Shown: one piece after another, positions 1 through 10,579 of the stretch | Layout of the letters: every line of letters starts with the position of its first letter | How positions within the stretch are numbered: the first letter of the stretch is position 1 | Source: Bacteroidetes bacterium HGW-Bacteroidetes-7 | GTDB lineage: Bacteria > Bacteroidota > Bacteroidia > Bacteroidales > UBA932 | Length of the DNA stretch: 43,281 bases | Assembly (NCBI GenBank): GCA_002842465.1 | Contig: PHDA01000033.1 | Location: forward strand, 1-43,281 | Direction of reading: 5' to 3' | Made by a program: the position numbers and the translations under genes | The notes under the pieces: model-generated | Seen by the model: only the letters and a program-made list of their open reading frames with translations | Database searches by the model: none | Told to the model about the DNA's origin: nothing

Positions 1-193
1 TATGACAGCTATGCAATCATCAAACCCTGATTCTCTTGAGGCATTTGAAAAAATTCAGGGAATACTGCCCCAGCTGATTTTAGTTTTTTCACTTGTCTAT
101 TACATTATTTTTGGTGCAATTGCATCTTCAATTATTGCTAACTACACAAAAAAAGGTGACATTTTCGCAAATACAGCAGACAGTCAGTTTTAA
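1..193 (+). CDS. C-terminal end of a small membrane protein (DUF4199-like), cut by window edge
   Basis: Only the last ~63 residues are visible. The first ATG in the window (base 2) is probably internal, because the reading frame is open to the edge. The visible part has one clear hydrophobic segment (LPQLILVFSLVYYIIFGAI) followed by a short polar tail. It ends 15 bases before a GT2 glycosyltransferase. A short membrane protein of the DUF4199 type directly before a GT2 gene is a familiar arrangement in Bacteroidota, and that context is the main basis for the family guess. No function can be read from the fragment. Confidence 0.6.
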   Translation, partial: MTAMQSSNPDSLEAFEKIQGILPQLILVFSLVYYIIFGAIASSIIANYTKKGDIFANTADSQF

Positions 194-208
194 TTTATTG
201 CAGCAAAC

Positions 209-1159
209 ATGGATCTCTCAATAGTAATCTCGGTTTATAACGAAGAGGAGTCACTAATAGAGCTTACAGGATGGATATCCGAAGCGCTCAAGGAGGAGTC
301 TCTTAAGTACGAAGTAATATTCGTTGACGACGGCAGTACCGACTCTTCATGGAGTATTATTGAAGAGATTTCACGTTTTAACCCTGCTGTTAAGGGGATC
401 TCATTCAGAAGAAACTACGGAAAAAGCGCAGCACTCTACTGCGGCTTTGAGGCTGCAGAGGGTGAAATTATTGTAACTATGGATGCTGACCTTCAGGATA
501 GTCCTGAAGAGATTCCGGAACTGATAAAGATGATCCGCGAAGATGGCTATGACCTTGTTTCAGGATGGAAAAGAAAGAGGTATGATGGAAAATTGACTAA
601 AAACCTTCCTTCTAAACTTTACAACTTTACAGCAAGAAAGGTTACCGGGATAAAGCTGCACGATATGAACTGCGGCCTCAAAGCCTATAAAAATATTGTA
701 GTAAAGAACATAGAAGTTTATGGCGAGATGCACAGGTATATTCCATATCTGGCAAAAAATGCGGGATTTATCTCTATTGGAGAGAAGACTGTGAAGCATC
801 AGCCCAGGAAATTCGGCAAGAGTAAATTTGGGATGAACCGTTTTATTAACGGATTTCTGGACCTGCTTACGCTATGGTTCCTCTCTAAATTCGGGAAAAA
901 GCCGATGCACTTTTTTGGGCTTATCGGCTCTCTGATGTTCCTTTTTGGAACTTTAACCTCTCTCTATCTGATTGTTCAGAAACTGATACATCAGTCTCAG
1001 GGCTTAAAATACAGGGCTGTAACTGACCAGCCCCTGTTTTATATATCACTCGTTGCCCTTATTATTGGGATGCAACTCTTTTTGTCCGGGTTCATCGCTG
1101 AACTTGTTTCAAGAAACAGCAGCGAAAGAAACAGCTATAAAATCAAGAAGAGAATCTGA
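209..1159 (+). CDS. Family 2 glycosyltransferase, DPM1/GtrB-like, membrane anchored
   Basis: The product is 316 residues. Residues 1-230 form a GT-A domain: the N-terminal strand LSIVISVYNEE, then IFVDDGSTD (nucleotide-sugar binding) and the metal-binding DxD-type motif MDADLQDSPEEIPEL. The C-terminal part has two membrane segments (about 236-258 and 275-300). This is the layout of polyprenyl-phosphate sugar transferases such as dolichol-phosphate mannose synthase and GtrB, which load a sugar from a nucleotide donor onto a lipid phosphate at the inner membrane face. The exact sugar cannot be told. It follows the DUF4199-like gene with 15 bases between and is probably co-transcribed. It converges with the bactofilin gene, 8 bases away. 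Confidence 0.88.
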   Translation: MDLSIVISVYNEEESLIELTGWISEALKEESLKYEVIFVDDGSTDSSWSIIEEISRFNPAVKGISFRRNYGKSAALYCGFEAAEGEIIVTMDADLQDSPEEIPELIKMIREDGYDLVSGWKRKRYDGKLTKNLPSKLYNFTARKVTGIKLHDMNCGLKAYKNIVVKNIEVYGEMHRYIPYLAKNAGFISIGEKTVKHQPRKFGKSKFGMNRFINGFLDLLTLWFLSKFGKKPMHFFGLIGSLMFLFGTLTSLYLIVQKLIHQSQGLKYRAVTDQPLFYISLVALIIGMQLFLSGFIAELVSRNSSERNSYKIKKRI

Positions 1160-1167
1160 TTTTTAAA

Positions 1168-1554
1168 TTACTGCTGTTCAGGGTTGCCCTGAATTCCGTC
1201 GAACTCCTCCTCTGTAATCATCTTGCAGGTTCCGTTGAACTCGCCACCCTCCTCGATGAAGATTTTCTGGCAGCTAACCTTACCTTTAATTTTGCCGCTT
1301 TTTCTGAGGCCAAACACCTCTTTAACAACAACTTTCCCATCTGCCTCACCCCAGATATCGCAACTTTTGCAGGTTGCTTCACCTATTAACTTTGCGAACT
1401 CTCCGATAACAAGTTTGCCAAGAGTGTTGATTTTTCCCTCGAAAAAACCATCAATCCTGATGTCCGATGTGGACTTTAATGTGCCGTGAAACTCTGTTCC
1501 GGTACAAATTCTGTTAACCTCAATTACCTGGCTCGTTACTTCATTTTTTGACAT
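1168..1554 (-). CDS. Bactofilin (polymer-forming cytoskeletal protein)
   Basis: The protein is 128 residues, the usual size for a bactofilin. The core (about residues 15-110) is a run of short hydrophobic/glycine repeats (GTLKSTSDIRIDGFFEGKI, then KLVIGEFAKLIGEA and GKIKGKVSCQKIFIEEGGEF), matching the right-handed beta-helix of the family. The flanking tails are short and polar. Bactofilins self-assemble without nucleotide into filaments tied to the envelope and to cell shape. There is no M23 peptidase neighbour, the usual partner. The gene is last in a minus-strand run after secA and lpdA, 10 bases after lpdA ends. Confidence 0.88.
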   Translation of the reverse strand: MSKNEVTSQVIEVNRICTGTEFHGTLKSTSDIRIDGFFEGKINTLGKLVIGEFAKLIGEATCKSCDIWGEADGKVVVKEVFGLRKSGKIKGKVSCQKIFIEEGGEFNGTCKMITEEEFDGIQGNPEQQ

Positions 1555-1564
1555 AACCCTGTAT

Positions 1565-2953
1565 TTAGATATGAATAACCTCTGAGTGAATTGCTGCCGC
1601 TGCCTCCATTATTGCCTCGCTCATTGTAGGGTGCGGGTGTATTGAATGTATAAAATCCCTTGCAGTAGCTCCCAGATTTCTGGCAACAACAATTCCCGAA
1701 AGCATCTCTGTAACATTATAGCCTACCATGTGTGCACCCAGTATTTTATCTGTTTTGGCATCTGCAATAAGCTTTACAAAACCATCTCTCTCTCCGGCGG
1801 CTGAGGCCTTTCCCGATGCTGTAAATGGAAACTTACCTACTTTATACTCAACACCACTCTCTTTGAGAGCCCTCTCTGTCATGCCAACAGAGGCAATCTC
1901 GGGAGATGTATATGTGCATGCAGGAAAATTACCATAATCAAGAGGTTTGGGATTAAGCCCGGCTATTGCCTCAACACAGCAGATGGCCTCAGCCGATGCA
2001 ATATGAGCAAGCGCAGGTGTTGCAATCACATCTCCAATGGCATAAATACCATCTACATTGGTTGCATACACACTATTCACCTTGATCTTACCCTTTTCAA
2101 CCTCTACACCACTCTCCTCCAGACCAATATTCTCAATATTTGCTCTCACACCCACAGCCGAAAGTACCCTCTCTGCCTCTACAATCTCCTCTCCCTTTTT
2201 GGTCTCAACAGTTATTTTACATACCTCACCCGAAGTATCAACTGACTTAACCTGAGCAGAGGTCATAACCTTAATTCCCATTTTACGGAACGATCTGCCC
2301 AGCTGAGCTGAAACATCATCATCTTCCAACGGAACAATGGTTGATAAATATTCAATAAGATATACCTCAACTCCCAGTGAACGGTAGAAATAGGCAAACT
2401 CGCTGCCAATGGCTCCCGATCCGATTACTGCAAGGCTTTTGGGTAGTGTTGCAGGAACCATAGCCTGACGATATGAAATAATTTTCTCTCCGTCAATTGG
2501 AGCAAACGGAAGCGAAGAGGCTCTTGCTCCGGTTGCAATAATTATATTTTTTGCTTCGGCAATGGTTACTTCTCCCTCAGAGGATGTTATCTCAACCTTT
2601 CCCTTTCCTGATATCTTTCCGGTTCCGTTAATAACGGTTATTTTATTTTTCTTGAACAGGAAATCAATACCCCTGCTCATTCCGGAAGCAACATTGCGGC
2701 TCCTTTCAACAATAGCCTCAATCGAAGGTGTGATTTCACCACTTACAGTGAAGCCGTAATCGGCTGAATTCTGAGCGTAGTGAAGGGCTTGCGCACTTTT
2801 GAGAAGTGCTTTTGTAGGGATGCAACCCCAATTAAGACATACTCCTCCTAACTCTGCTTTTTCGATAACGGCGGTGTTCATTCCAAGTTGCGATGCTCTT
2901 ATTGCAGCAACATAACCACCCGGTCCCGAACCAATAACTATAAGGTCAAACAT
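1565..2953 (-). CDS. lpdA: Dihydrolipoyl dehydrogenase (E3)
   Basis: This is a 462-residue FAD/NAD flavoprotein that reoxidises protein-bound dihydrolipoamide in 2-oxoacid dehydrogenase or glycine-cleavage complexes. The FAD site DLIVIGSGPGG is at the N terminus. The redox-active disulfide is in GGVCLNWGCIPTKA, the NAD-site motif is AVIGSGAIGSEFAYF, and the catalytic His-Glu pair is in HPHPTMSEAIME near the C terminus. The ATG at 2953 is chosen because it starts exactly at the FAD-binding strand; a start at 2974 would overlap the secA stop and add seven residues the family lacks. No lipoylated partner is encoded nearby, so it may serve several complexes. Confidence 0.95.
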   Translation of the reverse strand: MFDLIVIGSGPGGYVAAIRASQLGMNTAVIEKAELGGVCLNWGCIPTKALLKSAQALHYAQNSADYGFTVSGEITPSIEAIVERSRNVASGMSRGIDFLFKKNKITVINGTGKISGKGKVEITSSEGEVTIAEAKNIIIATGARASSLPFAPIDGEKIISYRQAMVPATLPKSLAVIGSGAIGSEFAYFYRSLGVEVYLIEYLSTIVPLEDDDVSAQLGRSFRKMGIKVMTSAQVKSVDTSGEVCKITVETKKGEEIVEAERVLSAVGVRANIENIGLEESGVEVEKGKIKVNSVYATNVDGIYAIGDVIATPALAHIASAEAICCVEAIAGLNPKPLDYGNFPACTYTSPEIASVGMTERALKESGVEYKVGKFPFTASGKASAAGERDGFVKLIADAKTDKILGAHMVGYNVTEMLSGIVVARNLGATARDFIHSIHPHPTMSEAIMEAAAAIHSEVIHI

Positions 2954-2970
2954 AATAAAATCTTTTAAAA

Positions 2971-5900
2971 TCAAGCATTTGCACCGTGGCAGTTCTTAAA
3001 TTTCTTTCCGCTGCCACATGGACATGGGTCGTTTCTTCCAACCCTCTTCTCTACATGAACAGGCGCCTGGCTTCTTGGTTCACCAGAAGAGGTAACAAGA
3101 TCACTTCTCGAGGTCTGCAAATTGCTTAAATCTGTTCTCTTTCTCTGCTCCTGTCTTACTGAAATCGGATCTCTCTGCTCATCTCTGAATGGGATCTGAG
3201 CCTTAAGTAAAAATGCAAGAACATCTCTGTTTACCTTCTCCAGCATAGTCTGGAAAAGTTTAAAACTCTCAAATTTGTAAATAAGAAGCGGATCTTTCTG
3301 TTCGTATGTAGCGTTCTGAACCGACTGTTTAAGGTCGTCCATCTCTCTTAAGTGCTCTTTCCAGTATTCGTCAATCATAAGCAAAGTGATGCTCTTGCTT
3401 AAAGTGCGGCCAATCTCTTTGCCCTGACTCTCATAAGCCTTCTTTAAGTTTATAACAAGTTGCATCATTTTAACACCATCGGTCACGGGAACTGCAATAT
3501 TCTCATAAGCAGCACTCTGTGTCTCGTAAACCTGCTTAACAATTGGCCAGGCCTGACCTACAAGTGAATCTACCCTGCGTTTGTAAACCTCCTGAACATT
3601 ATCTGTTAATTTTTCGGCAACAGCATTAATGTCAGAGTCGCTGTAAAAGTCTTCTGTCATACCAGGCTCCACTGAGAGTTGCCTGATTGTCTCATAACTG
3701 AACTCTTCAAATGAGGTATTACCATGGTTTGCCTGAACAAGCGACTCGCTAAAGTCTGACATCATGTTCTGAACATCTACATCTATCCTCTCACCATAAA
3801 GAGCATTTCTTCTTCTGGTATATATAACCTCCCTCTGTGAGTTCATGACGTCGTCATACTCAAGAAGGCGCTTTCTTATTCCAAAGTTATTCTCCTCCAC
3901 CTTGCGCTGGGCTCTTTCTATAGATTTCGAGAGCATTGAGTGCTGAAGCACCTCTCCCTCTTTCATACCCATCTTGTCAACCAGATTGGCTATCCTCTCC
4001 GAGCCGAACAATCTCATTAAATCATCCTCGAGTGATACAAAGAAACTTGACGAACCCGGGTCTCCCTGACGACCGGCACGACCACGTAACTGTCTGTCAA
4101 CGCGTCTCGAATCGTGTCTCTCTGTACCAATAATCGCAAGACCTCCGGCCTCTTTAACTCCGGTTCCAAGCTTGATGTCGGTACCACGACCTGCCATATT
4201 GGTTGCAATTGTTACCGAACTCGGCTGACCTGCCTCTGCAACAATTTCTGCCTCTCTGGCGTGCTGCTTTGCGTTGAGAACATTATGTTTAATGCCTCTA
4301 AGCTTTAGCATCCTGCTCAGCAATTCTGATACCTCAACCGACGTTGTACCAACTAAAACCGGTCTTCCCAATTTAGTTAAAGCTACAATTTCGTCAATAA
4401 CAGCATTATACTTTTCACGCTTGGTTTTGTAAATCAGGTCATCTAAATCTTTTCTAACAATAGGGCGGTTTGTTGGAATAACCACAACATCCAGTTTGTA
4501 GATTGACCAGAACTCACCCGCCTCTGTTTCGGCAGTACCTGTCATACCGGCAAGCTTGTGGTACATCCTAAAGTAGTTCTGAAGAGTAATTGTTGCAAAT
4601 GTCTGGGTAGCAGCCTCAACCTTAACCATCTCCTTTGCCTCAATTGCCTGATGAAGACCATCTGAATAGCGTCTGCCCTCAAGAATACGGCCTGTCTGCT
4701 CATCAACGATCTTAATTTTGTTATCCATTACCACATACTCCACATCCTTTTCGAACATGGTGTATGCCTTAAGCAACTGGTTAACAGTATGAACCCTCTC
4801 GCTCTTTATTGCATAATCGCTAAGAAGTTCATCTTTAGCCTTAAGTTTCTGTTCAGGAGTCATTCCCCCTTTTTCAATCTCAGAAATTTCGGAACCGATA
4901 TCCGGAAGGATAAAGAATTTTGACTCACTGACATTCTGTGCAATAAGCTCATGTCCCTTATCGGTCAATTCAACGGATCGTTGTTTCTCTTCGATGACAA
5001 ATAGCAGATCGTCTGTAATAAGGTGCATCTGCTTATTGTTGTCCTGCATGTAGTAGTTCTCTGTTTTGATGAGGATTTGCTTCATGCCCGGCTCACTCAG
5101 ATATTTGATTGTCGGGTTGTAGCGAGGCAGACCTTTGTGTGCCCTTAACAGAAGCTTGCCTCCCTCCTCTTCGTTACCCTCGGCTATCTTCTTTTTAGCC
5201 TCATTCAAAAGCTGATTAACAAGATTGCGTTGTGCTCCGTATAGTCTTTCAACAATAGGTTTGTATTCGTTAAACTGCTGCTCATCGCCCTTTGGAACAG
5301 GACCTGAAATTATGAGAGGAGTTCTGGCATCGTCAATCAAAACCGAGTCAACCTCATCGACTATGGCGTAATGGTGTTTTTTCTGAACAAGATCGTCAGG
5401 GTTTATTGCCATGTTATCTCTCAGGTAGTCAAAGCCAAATTCGTTATTTGTACCAAAAGTAACATCTGCCCTGTAGGCCTTTTTCCTCTCCTCAGAGTTT
5501 GGTGCATGTTTGTCAATACAGTCAACCCTCAGACCATGAAATTGATAGAGCGGACCCATCCACTCCGAGTCCCTCTTTGAGAGGTAATCATTCACAGTCA
5601 CAATATGTACTCCCTTTCCTGCAAGTGCATTCAGAAAGACAGGCAGTGTAGCAACCAGCGTTTTTCCCTCACCCGTAGCCATCTCTGCAATCTTACCCTG
5701 ATGGAGAGCAACCCCTCCAAACAGCTGAACATCGTAGTGAACCATGTCCCAGGTAATCATATTTCCTCCTGCCATCCATCTGTTACTCCAGATTGCATAA
5801 TCGCCTTCGATTGATACAAAGTCATGTTTAGCAGCCAGGTCTCTGTCAAGTTCTGTAGCTTTAACCTTAACTGTACTATTCTCTTTTAATCTTCTGGCAG

Positions 5901-6258
5901 TAGATTTCATTACCGCAAATGCATCCGGAAGAATCTCCAGCAATACCTGCTCTATCTTTTCGTCAATCCTCTTGGAGAGCTTATCCACCTCGGTTGCAAG
6001 CTCCTCCTTCTCCTTCACATCAATCAGAACATCCTCAAGCCTGGCGCGTAGCGATTTTTTTCGCTCTTCGTCAGCAGCAATACTGTCTGCAACAACCTTT
6101 TTGAGCCTAAAACTCTCAGCTCGCAGCTGATCATCAGTTAATTTATCTATCCTCTCGTATGCCAGCAGTGCTTTATCTACGTATGGTTGAATAACCTTTA
6201 AATCTCTCTCCGATTTTGTGCCAAAGAATTTTTTGAGCACACCTTGTAAAAACGCCAT
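2971..6258 (-). CDS. secA: Preprotein translocase ATPase SecA
   Basis: SecA drives secretory proteins through SecYEG. The protein is 1095 residues, longer than the ~900 of E. coli, because of an insertion in the first nucleotide-binding half (around residues 340-420, including [16 protein letters not shown]), as is usual in Bacteroidota. The Walker A is [14 protein letters not shown], the DEAD-type box is [14 protein letters not shown], and the helicase-like motif [13 protein letters not shown] lies in NBF2. The extreme C terminus carries the zinc-binding tail [19 protein letters not shown] used for SecB/ribosome contacts. The gene is first in the operon with lpdA, and a TATCTTTG -7 box lies 37 bases upstream of the start. 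Confidence 0.97.
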   Translation of the reverse strand: MAFLQGVLKKFFGTKSERDLKVIQPYVDKALLAYERIDKLTDDQLRAESFRLKKVVADSIAADEERKKSLRARLEDVLIDVKEKEELATEVDKLSKRIDEKIEQVLLEILPDAFAVMKSTARRLKENSTVKVKATELDRDLAAKHDFVSIEGDYAIWSNRWMAGGNMITWDMVHYDVQLFGGVALHQGKIAEMATGEGKTLVATLPVFLNALAGKGVHIVTVNDYLSKRDSEWMGPLYQFHGLRVDCIDKHAPNSEERKKAYRADVTFGTNNEFGFDYLRDNMAINPDDLVQKKHHYAIVDEVDSVLIDDARTPLIISGPVPKGDEQQFNEYKPIVERLYGAQRNLVNQLLNEAKKKIAEGNEEEGGKLLLRAHKGLPRYNPTIKYLSEPGMKQILIKTENYYMQDNNKQMHLITDDLLFVIEEKQRSVELTDKGHELIAQNVSESKFFILPDIGSEISEIEKGGMTPEQKLKAKDELLSDYAIKSERVHTVNQLLKAYTMFEKDVEYVVMDNKIKIVDEQTGRILEGRRYSDGLHQAIEAKEMVKVEAATQTFATITLQNYFRMYHKLAGMTGTAETEAGEFWSIYKLDVVVIPTNRPIVRKDLDDLIYKTKREKYNAVIDEIVALTKLGRPVLVGTTSVEVSELLSRMLKLRGIKHNVLNAKQHAREAEIVAEAGQPSSVTIATNMAGRGTDIKLGTGVKEAGGLAIIGTERHDSRRVDRQLRGRAGRQGDPGSSSFFVSLEDDLMRLFGSERIANLVDKMGMKEGEVLQHSMLSKSIERAQRKVEENNFGIRKRLLEYDDVMNSQREVIYTRRRNALYGERIDVDVQNMMSDFSESLVQANHGNTSFEEFSYETIRQLSVEPGMTEDFYSDSDINAVAEKLTDNVQEVYKRRVDSLVGQAWPIVKQVYETQSAAYENIAVPVTDGVKMMQLVINLKKAYESQGKEIGRTLSKSITLLMIDEYWKEHLREMDDLKQSVQNATYEQKDPLLIYKFESFKLFQTMLEKVNRDVLAFLLKAQIPFRDEQRDPISVRQEQRKRTDLSNLQTSRSDLVTSSGEPRSQAPVHVEKRVGRNDPCPCGSGKKFKNCHGANA

Positions 6259-6294
6259 TCTGTCTCTATTATTAAAAATAACTTATTGTAATCT

Positions 6295-6302
6295 GCAAAG
6301 AT
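6295..6302 (-). promoter_or_regulatory. secA: Candidate -7 promoter box for secA
   Basis: On the minus strand the sequence reads TATCTTTG followed by CAG, a match to the Bacteroidota -7 consensus TAnnTTTG. It sits 36 bases upstream of the secA ATG. The expected -33 TTTG is only TTTC-like here. It lies back to back with a second box for mnmD. Confidence 0.55.
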
Positions 6303-6323
6303 AAAAAAAATGAAAGAAAGATA

Positions 6324-6331
6324 TACTTTTG
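6324..6331 (+). promoter_or_regulatory. Candidate -7 promoter box for mnmD
   Basis: TACTTTTG matches TAnnTTTG and lies 14 bases before the ATG at 6346. Transcription would start around 6336-6339, leaving a very short leader. This box lies downstream of the other possible ATG (6310), which argues for the 6346 start. No good -33 element is visible. Confidence 0.45.
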
Positions 6332-6345
6332 TAACAGGAACAACC

Positions 6346-7086
6346 ATGAAAAGAGAGATAATTAAAACAGCCGACGGGTCTTCAACTTTGAGGGTTCCCG
6401 AAATTGATGAGTGTTACCACTCTGTTAATGGAGCATTGGCAGAGAGCATGCACATATTTATTGAGAATGGTTTAAAGTATTATATCTCTAAATACCACCC
6501 TTTTGCGGACAAACTCACCATACTTGAGGCAGGATTTGGTACCGGGCTGAACTGCCTTCTTACAATGCTCGAGTCCCAGACAATGCCATTAAAAGAAATT
6601 CATTACATCACATTTGAATTATATCCTCTTGATTTGGCAGAGGTACATAAGTTAAATTATCCTGAGATACTTACCGGATATAACATCTCAAGAAGCGAAA
6701 TCGAAGAGCTGTTTCTCAAGATTCACTCCGTACCATGGGATATTTCAAACGAAATTCTTCCCGGCTTTACACTTACAAAACTAAAAATAAGCATAGAGGA
6801 ACTGGCGGATGCAATGGGAATCATGAAGAGGTATTCACCAGATAATCGGATAGATGTAGTATATTATGATGCCTTTTCTCCCGATAAACAGCCTAAGCTG
6901 TGGAGTGGCTCTATCTTTAAAGGTCTTAATCAAATAATGAAAACCGGATCTGTTCTTACCACATACTCTTCGAAGGGGGTGGTAAAGCAGGCATTAAGAG
7001 ATGCTGGTTTTAATGTTTTAAGGGTTGCCGGACCGGCAGGGAAAAAGCATATTGTAAGGGCAGAGAAGCAGCAACTTACAGGATGA
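6346..7086 (+). CDS. mnmD: tRNA wobble-uridine methyltransferase MnmD (MnmC N-domain-like)
   Basis: The protein is 246 residues from the ATG at 6346. It is a stand-alone version of the methyltransferase half of MnmC, which uses SAM to finish 5-methylaminomethyl-(2-thio)uridine at tRNA position 34. The SAM-binding glycine motif is LEAGFGTGLNCLLTM. The family signature is VVYYDAFSPDKQPKLWS, and the TYSSKGVVKQALRDAGF segment is typical of the C-terminal half. There is no oxidoreductase half, as is common outside Proteobacteria. An ATG at 6310 in the same frame is possible but sits upstream of the likely promoter. The stop lies inside a 9-base tandem repeat shared with the end of the next gene. 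Confidence 0.88.
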   Translation: MKREIIKTADGSSTLRVPEIDECYHSVNGALAESMHIFIENGLKYYISKYHPFADKLTILEAGFGTGLNCLLTMLESQTMPLKEIHYITFELYPLDLAEVHKLNYPEILTGYNISRSEIEELFLKIHSVPWDISNEILPGFTLTKLKISIEELADAMGIMKRYSPDNRIDVVYYDAFSPDKQPKLWSGSIFKGLNQIMKTGSVLTTYSSKGVVKQALRDAGFNVLRVAGPAGKKHIVRAEKQQLTG

Positions 7087-7165
7087 TTACTACGATTGCT
7101 TTGATCACATTGATCACGTTGATCACGTTGGCCACTTCGATCACTTAGATTACTTCGATCACTTT
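7085..7165. repeat. Nine-copy degenerate 9-base tandem repeat (GATCACNTT type)
   Basis: Nine consecutive 9-base units begin at 7085: gattactac, gattgcttt, gatcacatt, gatcacgtt, gatcacgtt, ggccacttc, gatcactta, gattacttc, gatcacttt. The array fills the gap between two convergent genes. It begins inside the mnmD stop codon and runs over the last codons of the cyclotransferase gene. It also contains a 21-codon reading frame (ATG at 7083, stop at 7146-7148) that overlaps the mnmD stop as ATGA. Confidence 0.85.
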
Positions 7166-7932
7166 TTTACAAGCTCAATTCTGTACATCTTAGGCCAGTA
7201 TTTACCGGTAACGTAAATGTGTCCGTTAGCAGGATTATAGGCGATTCCATTAAATTCAGCTGTTCTGGGTGTTCTTAGCGATAACGGCAATAATCCTTTA
7301 CAATCTACGGTGGCTCTTACCTCTCCTGTTGCAGGGTTTATTATTACAATTGTTTCGCTTTCATAAATATTCGCCCAAACCTCTCCATTGATGTACTCGA
7401 GTTCATTTAGTGCGGTCACCTTTTTTCCGTTCATCTTAACCTCAACCTTAGATATCTCTCTGAAATTTTCGGGGTCATGAAAATATAGAAAGGCAGATCC
7501 GTCACTTGCAATAAGTTGTTTTCCGTCTGTTGTAAGGCCCCATCCCTCTCTTGGAAGGTAAAACGCCCCAAGCTTTTTGAATGATTTAATATCGTAAACA
7601 AGAACCTCTCTCTCCATCCAGGTCAAAAGATACAACCTCTCATTGAAGACAACGGCACCCTCGGCAAAGTACTTGGCTGCTAAATTAAAACTTCTTATAG
7701 TTGTGCCCCTTGCGAGGTCAACCTCTCTGAAATATGACTGACCATATTGCCCTGAACTTTCGTAAAGCCTCCCCTCGTGAAAGAACAGCGCTTGTGTATA
7801 GGCATTAACATCATGAGGCAGCACCTCTGTAACCTTTGCCTTGTAACTTACAGGCTGCTTACTCTGTGCTGTGCACTTTATTGCAGGCATGGTTGCCATT
7901 AATGTCATGATTATTATAAGTTGCCTTAACAT
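7159..7932 (-). CDS. Glutaminyl-peptide cyclotransferase (plant-type glutamine cyclotransferase), secreted
   Basis: The protein is 257 residues. The family forms N-terminal pyroglutamate from glutaminyl peptides and folds as a five-bladed beta-propeller. An N-terminal hydrophobic segment (about residues 3-20) ends at a possible cleavage site before QSKQPVSY, so the enzyme should act in the periplasm. Typical family stretches are YTQALFFHEGRLYESSGQYG, EGWGLTTDGKQLIASDGS and LNELEYINGEVWANIY, ending with TAEFNGIAYNPANGHIYVTG. Many periplasmic proteins in Bacteroidota begin with Gln after signal cleavage, which is the likely substrate class. It lies 11 bases after pyrG and is probably co-transcribed with it. 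Confidence 0.9.
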   Translation of the reverse strand: MLRQLIIIMTLMATMPAIKCTAQSKQPVSYKAKVTEVLPHDVNAYTQALFFHEGRLYESSGQYGQSYFREVDLARGTTIRSFNLAAKYFAEGAVVFNERLYLLTWMEREVLVYDIKSFKKLGAFYLPREGWGLTTDGKQLIASDGSAFLYFHDPENFREISKVEVKMNGKKVTALNELEYINGEVWANIYESETIVIINPATGEVRATVDCKGLLPLSLRTPRTAEFNGIAYNPANGHIYVTGKYWPKMYRIELVKK

Positions 7933-7943
7933 ACTTATGGGTA

Positions 7944-9560
<1,617 letters not shown>

Positions 9561-9585
9561 TTATACGGATTGTTATACAGGGATA

Positions 9586-9617
9586 CAAAGATAGTACAAT
9601 CTGACCGTTATTACCAA
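9586..9617 (-). promoter_or_regulatory. Promoter for pyrG (TTG-N21-TATCTTTG)
   Basis: On the minus strand a TTG is followed after 21 bases by TATCTTTG and then TATCC. The -7 box ends 28 bases upstream of the pyrG ATG. Both the boxes and the spacing match the Bacteroidota vegetative promoter. Confidence 0.6.
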
Positions 9618-9625
9618 TTAATCTT

Positions 9626-9633
9626 TAATTTTG
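9626..9633 (+). promoter_or_regulatory. Possible -7 promoter box for the thioesterase gene
   Basis: TAATTTTG fits TAnnTTTG and lies 40 bases before the ATG at 9674. No convincing -33 element is visible, so this is tentative. Confidence 0.35.
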
Positions 9634-9673
9634 AGGCCATGTTTCAAAACGTCATAATCCTAAAAAAATCAAG

Positions 9674-10402
9674 ATGAGTACTTACAAAGAGAGCTTTACT
9701 GTCAAAACTTACGAGACAGATCATTCGGGAAAATTTAAACCAACTTCATGGATGTACCATATGCAGGAGATGGCAAATATTCACGCCCTCTCTCTTGGGT
9801 TCGGGTACGACAATCTTATTGGTGAAGGTATTGCCTGGGTACTCTCAAGGATTCATGTGAAATTTCTAAAACTGCCTACCTGGAAAGACAAACTTACAAT
9901 AGAGACATGGCACAAGGGCAGCGACCGGCTCTTTGGGTTCAGAGACTACCAGGCATGTGATTCCGAAGATAATCCAATAATCCTTACAACCTCTTCATGG
10001 CTCATAATCAACACAAATACCAGAAGAGTTCAGAGAATGGATTCGGTTCTGGGCAGCGACTATGCCGGTGCATATCTGGTTAATGCCATTGATGAGCCCG
10101 CCGAAAGGCTGGTATCTCCTCAAGGTATGGAGTTACGTGGCAGTGTAAAAGCTAATATCTCTGATATTGACATAAACCAGCACACCAATAACATCCGCTA
10201 TATGGAGTGGTCTATGAACCATATAAGTACTAAGCTTTCATCAAAAATGCATGTAACTGAATTATGGATTAACTTCAACAACGAATGTCGCCTGAGTGAC
10301 GTTGTTGACATCTATGTTAAAGAGGCAGATACGATATTCGTAGAGGGCAAAAGAGGAGAGATTTCTGTATTTCAGGCCAGAATCAGATATAGCCTGGAGT
10401 AA
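9674..10402 (+). CDS. Acyl-ACP thioesterase (FatA/FatB-like, double hotdog)
   Basis: The protein is 242 residues. It releases fatty acids from acyl carrier protein. The N-terminal hotdog contains KTYETDHSGKFKPTSW and MQEMANIHALSLGFGYD. The second hotdog carries the catalytic signature DIDINQHTNNIRYMEW (Asn-x-His and the following Asn), as in plant and bacterial acyl-ACP thioesterases. There is no signal peptide, so it is cytoplasmic. It is transcribed alone, divergent from pyrG. Substrate chain length cannot be inferred. Confidence 0.9.
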   Translation: MSTYKESFTVKTYETDHSGKFKPTSWMYHMQEMANIHALSLGFGYDNLIGEGIAWVLSRIHVKFLKLPTWKDKLTIETWHKGSDRLFGFRDYQACDSEDNPIILTTSSWLIINTNTRRVQRMDSVLGSDYAGAYLVNAIDEPAERLVSPQGMELRGSVKANISDIDINQHTNNIRYMEWSMNHISTKLSSKMHVTELWINFNNECRLSDVVDIYVKEADTIFVEGKRGEISVFQARIRYSLE

Positions 10403-10460
10403 CAAAAGAATCATGCTCGAAATCGCCTAATTCCTAAATTGTAATTGATAATCCAGGTGT

Positions 10461-10511
10461 TCAATTAGTTGTAGCCAGCTAATTGATTACACTTTTATTC
10501 AATTATAGTTG
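10461..10511 (+). promoter_or_regulatory. Inverted repeat overlapping a possible promoter, upstream of the beta-barrel gene
   Basis: The 8-base arms TCAATTAG (10461-10468) and CTAATTGA (10479-10486) are perfect complements around 10 bases. The right arm contains a TTG (10483-10485) that is followed after 18 bases by TATAGTTG (10504-10511), a one-mismatch -7 box. This could be an operator over a promoter, or just a hairpin after the thioesterase gene. No T-run follows. Confidence 0.35.
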
Positions 10512-10579
10512 CATTTATACTCTTAATTACTTAATTTAGTGGCGTTAACATCTGTTCACATTATTAATACACTTTTAAT

